A DNA stretch of 38,061 nucleotides from Turicibacter sp. (GCA_030531025.1 JAUMTV010000011.1:1-38061), one strand, 5' to 3'. Numbered from the stretch's first letter, positions 8,701 to 15,734 are shown. The notes: generated from the letters alone by a model not told the origin. Made by a program: numbers and translations.

Positions 8701-9126
8701 ATATAGATTCTTTAACAAATCAACATTTTTCCCTAATGGATTATCACCTTTTAACTCAGATGCATCTACATCTTCAAGATATGAAATACCTCTATGCTTC
8801 GCTAAATTATATAAAGCTGCATACATTTCACTAATTTCTAGCTTTTCACTTAACCCTTTTACTCGAAGATGATATGGTGTTAACCCCTGAATATCACCTT
8901 GTAAAATATCATACTTTCCTAATAAATCTCTAATTCTCTCCAAACGATGAACTTTACGTCGATTTAGGCGACGTGCTCCTCTATTTTTACGACGATCTTG
9001 ATTTTTAATTGGATCAGCTGATGAAAATAATCTTACTCCTGCTTCTAGTACTTCACCATTTTCATTATTAATCAATCCAAAGCCAACTGATGCTATCCCA
9101 ATATCTAAACCTAATGTGTACCCCAT
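5797..9126 (-). CDS. cas9: Cas9 nuclease, small type II-A (St1Cas9-like)
   Basis: The 1109-residue product cuts DNA guided by crRNA and tracrRNA. RuvC-I is at the N-terminus (GYTLGLDIGIASVGFGL, Asp8), followed by an Arg-rich bridge helix (about 45-65). RuvC-II is IVIEMPRE with Glu499. The HNH domain has FDIDHIIPKS with Asp584 and His585, plus Asn599 and Asn608. RuvC-III has SHHAIDALI with His732 and Asp735. All catalytic residues are intact. The length and the matching tracrRNA resemble S. thermophilus CRISPR1 Cas9 (1121 residues). The start at 9126 is chosen for GGAGGG 6 bases upstream; the Met nine codons earlier lacks a site. The last 250 or so residues would recognise the PAM, which cannot be read from sequence alone. 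Confidence 0.98.
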   Translation of the reverse strand: MGYTLGLDIGIASVGFGLINNENGEVLEAGVRLFSSADPIKNQDRRKNRGARRLNRRKVHRLERIRDLLGKYDILQGDIQGLTPYHLRVKGLSEKLEISEMYAALYNLAKHRGISYLEDVDASELKGDNPLGKNVDLLKNLYPCQIQLERYEKYGQVRGMIEFYNENGNIDYLVNIFPTPSYKAEAECIIKKQMEYYSQLDEEFLNEYFKILTDKREYFVGPGNDKSRTDYGIYQTNGETLTNLFDILVGKCTVYQEERRAAKSSYTAQLFDFLNDLNNLTVNGEKLTFEQKQKIYHEVMSAKSVSMIKIIMKVTGCNKDEVMGYRVDSKQKPEFHSLEVYRKLKNYLLLELEYNIEKLSREELDKIAEILTLNTEYMQIINQLKKDVSILPEEVCVRLASFRKGNGVLFSKWHNLSSKAMREIEQELWTTPYNQMQLFTQNGVFNSKSDQFKGLKYIPTEALLEEIYNPVVKRAIRETIKVINAILKKYGVLDAIVIEMPRETNEKEEKQKIEKMQKASANQKKNAIAKAKEEYSFGKEAYRQQSNLDLKLRLWYEQKQRCLYSGKTITIYNLVNNPHLFDIDHIIPKSISYDDSLTNKVLCYASENRQKGQTTPYKYFMRKTNTGWNYEQYKSYIMKDLYNDGKGDIPRSKVDYLLFEEDLNKYEVRQQFINRNLNDTRYASKMVLNALQSFMKENYDGTKVAVVRGKFTAQLRRKWKIIKNREESHSHHAIDALIIASVPYLNLWKKTKNQVLRETLIYDEQTGEVLNQDYDELVYQEPFSRYFTQLEQAITDCRYSYKVDRKPNRQVADATIYSTRTGVIKQAKGDKSFKIDLTSEEHYVVAKIKNIYQDNDSKRFIERYKKDKTQFLMYHHDPKTFSILEQIMNTYADQKNPFHAYFLEHGPIRKYSKKNNGPEIRSIKYYDSRLGQHIELEAGQSDKKKVVLQSLNPWRSDLYYNKKEQRYIIVGLKYADLCFLKGTNEYGISFEKYQQILKSEGIQLTLAEIQELIENNQQPKDYEFSFSLYKNDMIQWQDNNVMQQYRFLSRNLSSKNRIEVKPLNRSKFDKQADGLKTIRKDIQCIQKVSVDILGYQHMINHEKLQLSFK

Positions 9127-9178
9127 ATTCACCCTCCATTCACTTTTACACATAATAATACCATTTTTAACAAAAAAA

Positions 9179-9239
9179 TTACATTAAATAATAAATTAAA
9201 CCAAATAAAATATATAAAAGATTTAATAATTTAATGTAA
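9179..9239. promoter_or_regulatory. Inverted repeat upstream of cas9
   Basis: Perfect 11-bp arms TTACATTAAAT (9179-9189) and ATTTAATGTAA (9229-9239) extend imperfectly inward. They lie 53-113 bases upstream of the cas9 start. A possible extended -10 (TGGTATTAT on the minus strand, about 9163-9155) lies between the repeat and the gene, so a protein binding here could control cas9. The AT-richness lowers the significance. Confidence 0.4.
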
Positions 9240-9296
9240 AAAACCAAGAGATTATTAATTATTATAATAATGCAGCCTCCTAATATTATAAACTTT

Positions 9297-9331
9297 AAAA
9301 ATAGCACGGTATCAATTTGATACCGTGCTAT
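9297..9331 (-). terminator. Terminator of the two-component operon
   Basis: A 14-bp perfect hairpin (ATAGCACGGTATCA with its complement, 3-base loop) is followed on the minus strand by a T run. It starts right after the stop codon of the histidine kinase gene and separates that operon from cas9. Confidence 0.9.
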
Positions 9332-9332
9332 T

Positions 9333-10751
9333 TTACTCAGGCAATGTAATAATAAACCTACTCCCTTGATTTGGGTTGCTTCTTACTTCAATCCTCCCTC
9401 CATGAGATTCAACAATCGATTTTGCAATAGTCAGTCCTACTCCAATTCCGCCTGTTTCTTTATGGCGTGACTTATCCACACGATAAAATCGTTCAAAAAT
9501 ATGATGAATCTCTTCTTTAGGAATTCCTATTCCATTATCTGAAACAATGAGTTTAATAGTTGTTTCAGTCACTTCATTTGATATAGTTACGTTTCCACCT
9601 GAAGGAGTATACTTAATGGCATTTGATAATAGATTAATAATAACTTGTGAAAATCGTTTAATATCAATCGTTAATATCGTTGGGGTTAACTGCATTTTTA
9701 GTTCAATGCTTTTATCATAAGCTTGAGCTTGAAAATTATAAATAATCGGTTCTAAAAATTCATGAATTGATATTTTTTCTTTCTTTAATTGATCTTGTTC
9801 ATGCTCAAATTTAGCAAGATTCCGAAGCTCATCAACTAAGTGACTGATTCGACTCACTTCCTCACTAATACTTTGTAAACGTTCTGGAGTTGGTTCCCAA
9901 ATACCAACAATAATTAAATCTAAATGGCCTTTAATCGTTGTTAATGGCGTTCTTAATTCATGAGCAATATCTGTTGTGAGCTGTTTTCTTAAACGTTCTT
10001 GTTCATTAAGTGAGGATGATAATTTATTAATGGACAAGATGAGTTCATCGACCTCTTTAATGTGACTTTTATAATCAAGAACTTTTTTATTCTCACCTGT
10101 TGATAATTCTTTTGAAAACTTCGACACTTTAGCGATTGGATTTGAGATTGACTTAGAAAGAACAGCCGATAAAAGAATAACACTTCCAACTGAAATAAAT
10201 CCGATGAAAAGAAGCATCCGATTAACTGAATTAAACAGTTCAATATCATTATCCATGTAATAAGTAGAAGCATAACGAGATACATGTGCTAAACCAACCG
10301 TTCCTAGCTGTGGATGAGTAATTGGAATCTCATAATCTTCAAGTGTGTCATTCCAATCTTTATCAATACTTTGCATATTTTTACTAATTTCATTTAACGT
10401 ATAATCGGATAAAACTTTCTCATCTTGAAAGACATTCCAAACTTCATGCCCCTTTTCATCATAAACTTGAAGAACAATTCCTTTTCGGATGGCGTCTATC
10501 CCTAAATCTTTAATTAATTGTATGTTCCAATCATCAGTATAAATATTAGTTAAATCGAATTGAATTAAATGCTCAAATTCTGCTTGATTAGAATTATCCA
10601 CATATCTCTCAAATGAAGTCTGAAACGTACTAGTTACAAATAGCCGAATTGCTAACATAGTTAAGATAATAATAATTGAAAAGGTAATGATTAAGTTTTG
10701 ATTGATAGATAAACTTCTATTTTTGTAATCCAAATCGATACCCCACTCCAT
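9333..10751 (-). CDS. Membrane sensor histidine kinase
   Basis: The roughly 472-residue product has a membrane helix at about 19-39, an extracytoplasmic sensor domain of about 135 residues and a second helix near 178-198. These are followed by a HAMP linker, a HisKA domain with the phosphorylated His (TDIAHELRTPLTTIKGH, about His264) and a HATPase domain (NLLSNAIKYTPSGG, VSDNGIGIP, GIGVGLTIAKS). It should phosphorylate the OmpR-type regulator encoded just upstream, with which it overlaps. The start is uncertain: ATG 10751 lacks a clear ribosome binding site, whereas TTG 10733 has GGAGTGGGG upstream. The signal sensed is unknown; the sensor domain has no motif I recognise. Confidence 0.92.
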   Translation of the reverse strand: MEWGIDLDYKNRSLSINQNLIITFSIIIILTMLAIRLFVTSTFQTSFERYVDNSNQAEFEHLIQFDLTNIYTDDWNIQLIKDLGIDAIRKGIVLQVYDEKGHEVWNVFQDEKVLSDYTLNEISKNMQSIDKDWNDTLEDYEIPITHPQLGTVGLAHVSRYASTYYMDNDIELFNSVNRMLLFIGFISVGSVILLSAVLSKSISNPIAKVSKFSKELSTGENKKVLDYKSHIKEVDELILSINKLSSSLNEQERLRKQLTTDIAHELRTPLTTIKGHLDLIIVGIWEPTPERLQSISEEVSRISHLVDELRNLAKFEHEQDQLKKEKISIHEFLEPIIYNFQAQAYDKSIELKMQLTPTILTIDIKRFSQVIINLLSNAIKYTPSGGNVTISNEVTETTIKLIVSDNGIGIPKEEIHHIFERFYRVDKSRHKETGGIGVGLTIAKSIVESHGGRIEVRSNPNQGSRFIITLPE

Positions 10752-11394
10752 AAACAGTTTTGATAATCTGTGGATGTGATGAATCAAGCTCAATTTTTTG
10801 ACGAAGATTTTTAATATGACTATCTATGACACGATCATATTTTTCATAATAATCATCAATCACACAAATCAGTAACTCTTCTCTTGTATAAATCTTATTT
10901 GGATTTGAACTTAATGTTAATAGTAATTTATACTCTGTATTCGTTAGCGGAATTTCATTTCCTCTTACTTTTAATTGATGTGATTCTGTATTTAGTTGAA
11001 AATCCTGTCCATACTTAATCACCTGAGTCGATGGAACGCGCTTTAAGATGGCCTTTACTCTTAGCAACAGTTCCATAATATTAAACGGTTTACAAATATA
11101 ATCATCACAACCCGCTAGAAATCCTTCAATCCGATCTTCTTCTTCGATTTTTGCCGTTAACATGATAATAGGAATATCTGATGTTTCCCGAATTTGAAGA
11201 CATATATCTTCACCAAACATATCCGGTAACATTCGATCTAAAATTATCAAATCAAACTTCATTGATTGAAATTCATGAAAAGCATCCTTCCCTGTATAAG
11301 CAACTGTTGTTTTATACCCTTCATTCTCTAGACAAGCTTGAATAAATTCACAGATTTTCACTTCATCATCAACAATTAAAATATGATACATCAT
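10717..11394 (-). CDS. OmpR-family response regulator
   Basis: The 225-residue product has an N-terminal receiver domain with the acidic pair Asp9/Asp10, phospho-acceptor Asp53 (LIILDRMLPD), Thr80 (IIMLTAK) and Lys102 (CKPFN). A C-terminal winged-helix DNA-binding domain follows (LTNTEYKLLLTL, VYGVGYRFG). GGAG lies 5 bases before the start. It is the first gene of a two-gene operon with the kinase, and binds DNA in the cytoplasm after phosphorylation. No target gene is evident; the neighbours mgtE and cas9 are separated by terminators. Confidence 0.95.
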   Translation of the reverse strand: MMYHILIVDDEVKICEFIQACLENEGYKTTVAYTGKDAFHEFQSMKFDLIILDRMLPDMFGEDICLQIRETSDIPIIMLTAKIEEEDRIEGFLAGCDDYICKPFNIMELLLRVKAILKRVPSTQVIKYGQDFQLNTESHQLKVRGNEIPLTNTEYKLLLTLSSNPNKIYTREELLICVIDDYYEKYDRVIDSHIKNLRQKIELDSSHPQIIKTVYGVGYRFGLQK

Positions 11395-11445
11395 CTCAAC
11401 TCCATTCTTATAACTATTTTATCCATTCTTTAAATAACTTATCAA

Positions 11446-11471
11446 ATAAAAAAAGGCCAATAGGCCTTTTT
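11446..11471 (-). terminator. Terminator of mgtE
   Basis: The hairpin AAAAGGCC/GGCCTTTT with a 4-base loop is followed on the minus strand by a run of T. It lies directly after the mgtE stop codon. Confidence 0.85.
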
Positions 11472-11472
11472 A

Positions 11473-12807
11473 TTAGATTCCAAGTAACGTACGAGCTAAC
11501 ATAAAATAAATAATTAAAGCAAAGGCATCGACGATCGTTGTAATCAAAGGACTCGCCATAATAGCTGGATCGAATTTCAATTTCTTTGCGATAATCGGTA
11601 AAAGACCTCCGACCACTTTAGCAATAATGACGGTACAGAACAGACTTCCACAAACCGTTAAAGCCACCATCATATCCACTCTCTCAAATAAGACGATTCT
11701 TAAGAAGTTAACAAAAGCTAAAACAATTGCTACAATAAATCCAACTCGAAGCTCCTTAAACATGATTTTCAAGTAATCATTCGTTGTAATTTCACCTAGA
11801 GCTAATCCTCTGATAATTAAAGTTGATGATTGAGAACCCGCATTTCCTCCTGTATCCATTAACATAGGAATAAATGACGCTAAAATAACAACTGATTGAA
11901 TGACCTCTTCAAATCCTTGAATGATACGACCTGTAACCGTTGCAGAAATCATCAGCACTAATAACCACATAATACGGTGTTTGGCTAATGATAAAGCAGA
12001 TGTTTTTAAATACGGCTCTTCATTCGGTTCCATAGCCGCCATCTTTTGAAAATCTTCAGTATTTTCTTGTTCAATGATATCAATGACATCATCAATCGTA
12101 ATGATTCCAACTAAACGATTTTCCTTATCCACAACTGGCATCGAAACTAAATCATACGTTTTAAATAACTGAGCGACTTGTTCTTGATCCTCATTTGTTT
12201 TAACTGAAATAATATTTGTCTCCATCAATTCATGAACATAACAAGACTCATCACTTAAGATTAATTCTCTTAATCCAAGTGTTCCTTTTAAATAACGTTC
12301 TTTATCAATAATAAAACACGTTTCAATTGTCTCTTTATTCATTCCTGTTCGGCGAGTATGTTCAATAGCTTCCTTTAACGTCATTTCTTCTTTTAAATCA
12401 ACAAACTCAATCGTCATCATAGCCCCTGCCGAATGATCGTCATATTTTAAAAACTGATTAATCAGCTCACGTTTTTTTGATGACGTATTACGGAGAACTT
12501 TTTTAACAACATAGGCCGGCATCTCTTCAATAAAATCAACCGTATCATCTAAAAAAAGTTTATCCACAATTTGCGTGACTTCTCGATCATTAATGGATTC
12601 AATAATTCGTTGTTGAAGCTCCTTATTTAAATAAGAAAAAACTTCTGCTGATAAATCTTTAGATAAAATACGAAATAATAAAACTAAATCACAATCAGAA
12701 AGTTCAGTCATCGTTGCTGCAATATCCACAGCATTCATTTCCTGTAAATACTCACTTAATTTTAAAAGATTATTTTTTGCAATTAATTCTTTAATTTCAA
12801 ATAACAT
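11473..12807 (-). CDS. mgtE: MgtE magnesium channel/transporter
   Basis: The 444-residue product has the MgtE plan: an N-terminal helical superhelix (about 1-125), a tandem CBS pair (about 130-255) that closes the pore when Mg2+ binds, a connecting helix and five membrane helices. The pore region shows the conserved LMDTGGNAGSQSSTL and FDPAIMASPLITTIVDAFAL. It takes up Mg2+ across the cytoplasmic membrane. The start at 12807 is chosen for the nearby ribosome binding site (AAGGGTGGG) and family length; the frame stays open to 12900 but has no site there. The upstream RNA holds a short acidic open frame and a terminator-like stem, suggesting attenuation control. Confidence 0.95.
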   Translation of the reverse strand: MLFEIKELIAKNNLLKLSEYLQEMNAVDIAATMTELSDCDLVLLFRILSKDLSAEVFSYLNKELQQRIIESINDREVTQIVDKLFLDDTVDFIEEMPAYVVKKVLRNTSSKKRELINQFLKYDDHSAGAMMTIEFVDLKEEMTLKEAIEHTRRTGMNKETIETCFIIDKERYLKGTLGLRELILSDESCYVHELMETNIISVKTNEDQEQVAQLFKTYDLVSMPVVDKENRLVGIITIDDVIDIIEQENTEDFQKMAAMEPNEEPYLKTSALSLAKHRIMWLLVLMISATVTGRIIQGFEEVIQSVVILASFIPMLMDTGGNAGSQSSTLIIRGLALGEITTNDYLKIMFKELRVGFIVAIVLAFVNFLRIVLFERVDMMVALTVCGSLFCTVIIAKVVGGLLPIIAKKLKFDPAIMASPLITTIVDAFALIIYFMLARTLLGI

Positions 12808-12868
12808 GGTCCCACCCTTTCTTAATGGGCTACCATATCTAAAACGCTCATCATCTATTGTGATTTTT

Positions 12869-12931
12869 TTAGCAAAAAGATATGGACCCATCGTCATCAT
12901 TATCTTTAAACCGCTTCGGACTATCGTCCAT
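12869..12931 (-). CDS. Possible 20-residue acidic leader peptide of mgtE
   Basis: A 20-codon frame begins at ATG 12931 and reads MDDSPKRFKDNDDDGSISFC. GGAAGG lies about 11 bases upstream, and GAAGGAT directly abuts the start. It contains clusters of Asp and a Pro. In E. coli, the mgtL leader of mgtA uses acidic and proline codons to destabilise ribosomes at low Mg2+; this sequence looks similar in kind, not in sequence. The frame lies wholly within the stem described for 12874-12934. Translation is inferred, not shown, and such a short frame can arise by chance. Confidence 0.4.
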   Translation of the reverse strand: MDDSPKRFKDNDDDGSISFC

Positions 12932-12934
12932 ATC
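12874..12934 (-). promoter_or_regulatory. Terminator-like stem in the mgtE leader (candidate attenuator)
   Basis: In the mgtE RNA, GATATGGAC (12934-12926) can pair perfectly with GTCCATATC (12887-12879), followed at once by five U. A competing small hairpin GGAC-GATA-GTCC uses the 5' arm (12929-12918). Two exclusive folds with a U run are the hallmark of an attenuator. The long loop of 38 bases makes the terminator less certain. It does not match the M-box Mg2+ riboswitch as far as I can see. Confidence 0.4.
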
Positions 12935-13076
12935 CTTCACATCCTTCCAATTAAAAGTTAATTATGACTTGATCTTTCTTCTTATCATTAAAGAAGTATC
13001 TAAGACATAAGTCCATGATATTATATGAAAAGACTATGGAGAAATTATGTGGTTTTTTATAATTCAGCTAAGAATA

Positions 13077-13105
13077 TTGCATAACATTAGTTACGTTGTT
13101 ATAAT
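13077..13105 (+). promoter_or_regulatory. Promoter of the HAD phosphatase gene
   Basis: TTGCAT, exactly 17 bases, then TATAAT. The -10 box ends 35 bases upstream of the start codon at 13141. Confidence 0.75.
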
Positions 13106-13140
13106 GCAAACATATCTTAAACAAAAAAAGAGGGATTGGA

Positions 13141-13782
13141 ATGAAAAAAGCTGTTATCTTTGATATGGATGGTTTAATGATTGATAGTGAGAGAGTAACC
13201 TTTGAAGAGTACTGCCTTAAACTGAAACAATTAAATTATGACTTTAATGAAACGATTTATCGCCGTTGTCTTGGAAAAAATAAACAAGGGGTTTACCAAG
13301 TATTTATTGATCATTACGGAGAAGCGTTTCCGATTGATGACATTTGGGATGAGGTTCATGTTTCTTTAGATAATCGACTTCAACAAGAAGTCCCCTTAAA
13401 AAAAGGAATTATTGAATTATTAACTTTCTTAAAGGAAAATGGCTATAAAACCATTGTAGCAACAAGTAGTTCTCGTAATCGAGCTGATATAATTTTAAAG
13501 ACAGCTAATCTTGATCATTACTTTGATGATACCATTTGTGGGGATGAGGTGACTTGTGGAAAACCAGATCCAGAAATCTTCTTAACAGCTTGCAAGAAAT
13601 TAGGAGTTGAGCCTAATGAAGCTTTAGTTTTAGAAGATAGTGAAGCTGGAATCACAGCTGCCCACGCTGGAAACATTGATGTCATCTGTGTTCCCGATAT
13701 GAAATATCCAGAAGAAGAATTTGCTTTAAAAACAATTAAAATTGCTGACTCATTACTCGATGTGATTCATCATTTAAAATAA
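13141..13782 (+). CDS. HAD-superfamily phosphatase, beta-phosphoglucomutase-like
   Basis: The 213-residue product has all four HAD motifs. Motif I is FDMDGLMID with the nucleophile Asp8 and acid/base Asp10. Motif II is the Thr/Ser in VATSSSRN, motif III the Lys in CGKPDPEIF and motif IV LEDSEAGITAA. A helical cap domain between motifs I and II places it with the beta-phosphoglucomutase/sugar-phosphate phosphatase group. The substrate cannot be fixed from sequence; small phosphorylated sugars are likely. It is a single-gene unit with its own promoter and a strong terminator. Confidence 0.9.
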   Translation: MKKAVIFDMDGLMIDSERVTFEEYCLKLKQLNYDFNETIYRRCLGKNKQGVYQVFIDHYGEAFPIDDIWDEVHVSLDNRLQQEVPLKKGIIELLTFLKENGYKTIVATSSSRNRADIILKTANLDHYFDDTICGDEVTCGKPDPEIFLTACKKLGVEPNEALVLEDSEAGITAAHAGNIDVICVPDMKYPEEEFALKTIKIADSLLDVIHHLK

Positions 13783-13787
13783 AAAAC

Positions 13788-13824
13788 AAAAAAGCTGTTA
13801 TCTAATTAGATAACAGCTTTTTTG
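13788..13824 (+). terminator. Terminator of the HAD gene
   Basis: The perfect 11-bp hairpin AGCTGTTATCT/AGATAACAGCT with loop AATT is preceded by A and followed by TTTTTT. It can work in both directions. Confidence 0.9.
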
Positions 13825-13918
13825 TAGTGATGGTTTTAAACATACTCTCCCAATATAAATCAAGGCAACGAGTATTTGCCTAGTATTAAATTTAACACTT
13901 ACCTATCATATACAAATA

Positions 13919-13970
13919 GTATGTAGAAATTATGTGGATAATGACGAATTATTGTAGAAATACCTCTACA
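13919..13970. repeat. Degenerate intergenic repeat related to those at 297 and 37971
   Basis: ATGTAGAAATT (13919) recurs at 37971. A small hairpin TGTAGA/TCTACA and CTCTACATTTTCC follow, like the CTACATTT ends of the other copies. Each is AT-rich, so the family is only loosely defined. Confidence 0.35.
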
Positions 13971-13994
13971 TTTTCCATTAACATAATAAATTGC

Positions 13995-14092
13995 TATATA
14001 AGTCCAGATAAATTTTCTTCAAAGAATTTTTCTAACCAGACTAGAGGTCACCTTAATCAGGAAATAATCTTTGATTAAATTAATCCTAAGTC
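13995..14092. other. Second copy of the structured element, overlapping the end of a HAD gene
   Basis: The 17-mer TATATAAGTCCAGATAA (13995-14011) is the exact reverse complement of 505-521, and an AT-rich hairpin follows it. A module at 14039-14092 has outer stem GACT-AGG/CCT-AGTC, inner hairpin AATC/GATT, and internal loops GGTCACC and TTAATCCT. These are the same loop sequences as in the module at 373-428. The module runs into the last codons of the phosphatase gene ending at 14075. Its role is unknown. Confidence 0.45.
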
Positions 14093-14875
14093 TTTACATG
14101 CGTTATAGATTCCATCTTCGTAAACCGGTTTAGCCACATAGTTCGCATGTTTTTTTAATTCTTCATGTGCGTTCCCCATCGCAACACCACACCCAACTGT
14201 TTGTAACATTTCAATATCATTTAATCCATCTCCAAAAGCAATGGCATTTTCAGGCTTTAATCCTAGTTTCTTTAAAATAACTTCAATCGCCGTTGCTTTT
14301 GATCCAACCTCCGGTAATAAGTCAATTCCATTCGGCTGCCAACGAACAATACGAACTTCTTCAATTGGTTCAAAGATATGTTCGTTTTCTTTTGTCACTC
14401 CTGCTACCATTTGATAGATTTTATAATCTGGTTTTTCTAAATCTGTTTCAATAACTGGATATGGTAAATTCATATTATCAAGAGCTTCTAATAACACCTC
14501 TTGGTTTTCACCTGATAATACATAATGATGAGTTGGCATCCATAAAAGAGGGACATGATGTTTTTTAGCTACCGATACAATCTCATCAAGCAACTCCTCA
14601 CTATAAGGGGCTTCATACATCACTTCATTATTCATCACCGCATACTGTCCATTTGTACAAATATAACTATCAATTCCAAGCCCCTCTAATAAATCCTCAA
14701 TCATAAAAGGAGAACGCCCTGTTGCAATAAACGGGGTAATCCCATTCTCTTTTAATAAACGAATCGCCTCAATCGTTGAAGCCGGCACTAACTCCATATC
14801 TGATGACTGCTCACGTGTTGAATGATTATCCACAATTGTTCCATCCACATCAAAAAACGCAACCTTAATCTCCAT
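14075..14875 (-). CDS. Cof-type HAD phosphatase
   Basis: The 266-residue product is of the Cof/YidA class of HAD hydrolases. Motif I is FFDVDGTIVDN, motif II the Thr in FIATGRSPF, motif III a Lys in the KATAIEVILKKLGL region, and motif IV FGDGLNDIEML. A large C2-type cap lies between motifs II and III. These enzymes dephosphorylate sugar phosphates or cofactors such as flavin mononucleotide or pyridoxal phosphate; the exact substrate is unknown. GGAGG lies 6 bases before the start. Its last codons overlap a structured repeat element (14039-14092), so the end of this gene may have been reshaped by that element. Confidence 0.93.
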   Translation of the reverse strand: MEIKVAFFDVDGTIVDNHSTREQSSDMELVPASTIEAIRLLKENGITPFIATGRSPFMIEDLLEGLGIDSYICTNGQYAVMNNEVMYEAPYSEELLDEIVSVAKKHHVPLLWMPTHHYVLSGENQEVLLEALDNMNLPYPVIETDLEKPDYKIYQMVAGVTKENEHIFEPIEEVRIVRWQPNGIDLLPEVGSKATAIEVILKKLGLKPENAIAFGDGLNDIEMLQTVGCGVAMGNAHEELKKHANYVAKPVYEDGIYNACKDLGLI

Positions 14876-15080
14876 CTCAAACCTCCTATTTATAAAAAAT
14901 CAAAACGCAATATCCATAGAATACTACAAAAACACACCGAAATCCACCAAATAAAATACAGAAACAACAGAATTCTTTCTTATTTTCATGTTATCTTATT
15001 TAAAAAAATGAAAATCCTATCAGGCATATGTATGAATAATCATCTGTTTACTTATACTGAATTGTAAAGGAGGAGAATAT

Positions 15081-15227
15081 ATGCCAGTAGAATCAATAAA
15101 CACACCAATTCAAGCACTTACTTATATCGCTAGTAACCTCGTACTCTTACTTGCTGTCGTCTCAGTTCTGACTTATATCTTCTTAAAAGGGTATGATTTC
15201 ATTATGAGAAATAATTCAACTAAATAA
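15081..15227 (+). CDS. 48-residue single-pass membrane protein
   Basis: A short frame with a near-perfect ribosome binding site (AAAGGAGGAG, 5 bases before ATG) encodes MPVESINTPIQALTYIASNL, then one hydrophobic helix (VLLLAVVSVLTYIFLKG) and a short charged tail (YDFIMRNNSTK). It ends just before a strong terminator. A possible -10 (TATACT, about 15053) lies upstream. Small single-span proteins of this kind often modulate a larger membrane complex; no partner is evident here. I do not recognise a family. Confidence 0.75.
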   Translation: MPVESINTPIQALTYIASNLVLLLAVVSVLTYIFLKGYDFIMRNNSTK

Positions 15228-15228
15228 A

Positions 15229-15281
15229 AAAAGAAAAGGGCCTACGTTTAATTAAACATTAATTAAGCGTAGGCCTTATAG
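15229..15281. terminator. Bidirectional terminator
   Basis: A long hairpin (15-bp arms GGCCTACGTTTAATT and AATTAAGCGTAGGCC with one G-U pair, loop AAACATT, 15239-15275) has a strong T run on the minus strand and a weaker one on the plus strand. It ends both the small membrane-protein gene and the SdpI-like gene. Confidence 0.85.
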
Positions 15282-15302
15282 TTTTAAATTTTTCGTCCAT
15301 AA

Positions 15303-15653
15303 TTACTTACGATTACCTTCTTTATCAAATGAAATATTAACGCGCCACTCTGTTAAGCCAACAACTAATAATCCCATGACTAAAATTTCAACGAGATTGA
15401 TTACGATTAACTCCCAAATAGCTAGCATTCTAAAATAAGAGTTTAAAAATACTCCAACAACTAATAAAATTCCACCCACAATCAATAATAACTTAGCCGC
15501 AAACTTATTAGACACTTGCCATGTCTCAACTGTTTGTTTAACTGATAATACACGATAACCAATCCTTCGATGCGGTAAATCAGATTCAAGATAAATGACA
15601 ACACCAATGAACATAAACACCAAAGGCGCAATAAATATACTAAACTCTTGCAT
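15303..15653 (-). CDS. SdpI-family membrane protein
   Basis: The 116-residue product has a first membrane helix (FIAPLVFMFIGVVIYL), then the SdpI-type signature RRIGYRVLSVKQTVETWQVS, then two further helices (LLLIVGGILLVVGVFL and about 80-100) and a short charged tail. SdpI is the immunity protein of B. subtilis against the SDP toxin, but most members of the family in other bacteria have no known toxin partner and none is visible here. An extended -10 promoter (TGATATAAT) lies upstream. It is a monocistronic unit. Confidence 0.75.
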   Translation of the reverse strand: MQEFSIFIAPLVFMFIGVVIYLESDLPHRRIGYRVLSVKQTVETWQVSNKFAAKLLLIVGGILLVVGVFLNSYFRMLAIWELIVINLVEILVMGLLVVGLTEWRVNISFDKEGNRK

Positions 15654-15688
15654 CCTAATGTCCCCCTTCTAAACATAATATCCTCTAT

Positions 15689-15697
15689 ATTATATCA
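15689..15697 (-). promoter_or_regulatory. Extended -10 promoter of the SdpI-like gene
   Basis: The minus strand reads TGATATAAT, an extended -10 element, about 40 bases upstream of the start. No good -35 at 17 bases, as is usual for extended -10 promoters. Confidence 0.6.
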
Positions 15698-15734
15698 CAT
15701 TTATAGTATATTTTGGAAAAACTATAAAGTGCAT

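Noticed and set aside
9333..11394. Two-component system as a regulator of the adjacent CRISPR locus
   Set aside because: A strong terminator separates them and no OmpR-type direct repeats are seen upstream of cas9; adjacency alone is not evidence.
642..13938. TTATCCACA (perfect DnaA boxes) at about 643-651 and 13930-13938 on the minus strand
   Set aside because: The same 9-mer also occurs within coding sequence at several places (for example near 9476, 10597, 12130, 12565, 14827, 28453). It is thus a common word in this AT-rich DNA, with no clustering that would suggest an origin or a DnaA-titrating site.
14822..15067. 81-residue plus-strand frame rich in Lys, Asn, Ile and His
   Set aside because: Composition is that of AT-rich non-coding DNA, there is no ribosome binding site, and it overlaps the start of the phosphatase gene.
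15303..15653. SdpI-like gene as immunity to a locally encoded toxin
   Set aside because: No sdpC-like toxin or processing genes are found nearby; the family is widespread without toxins.
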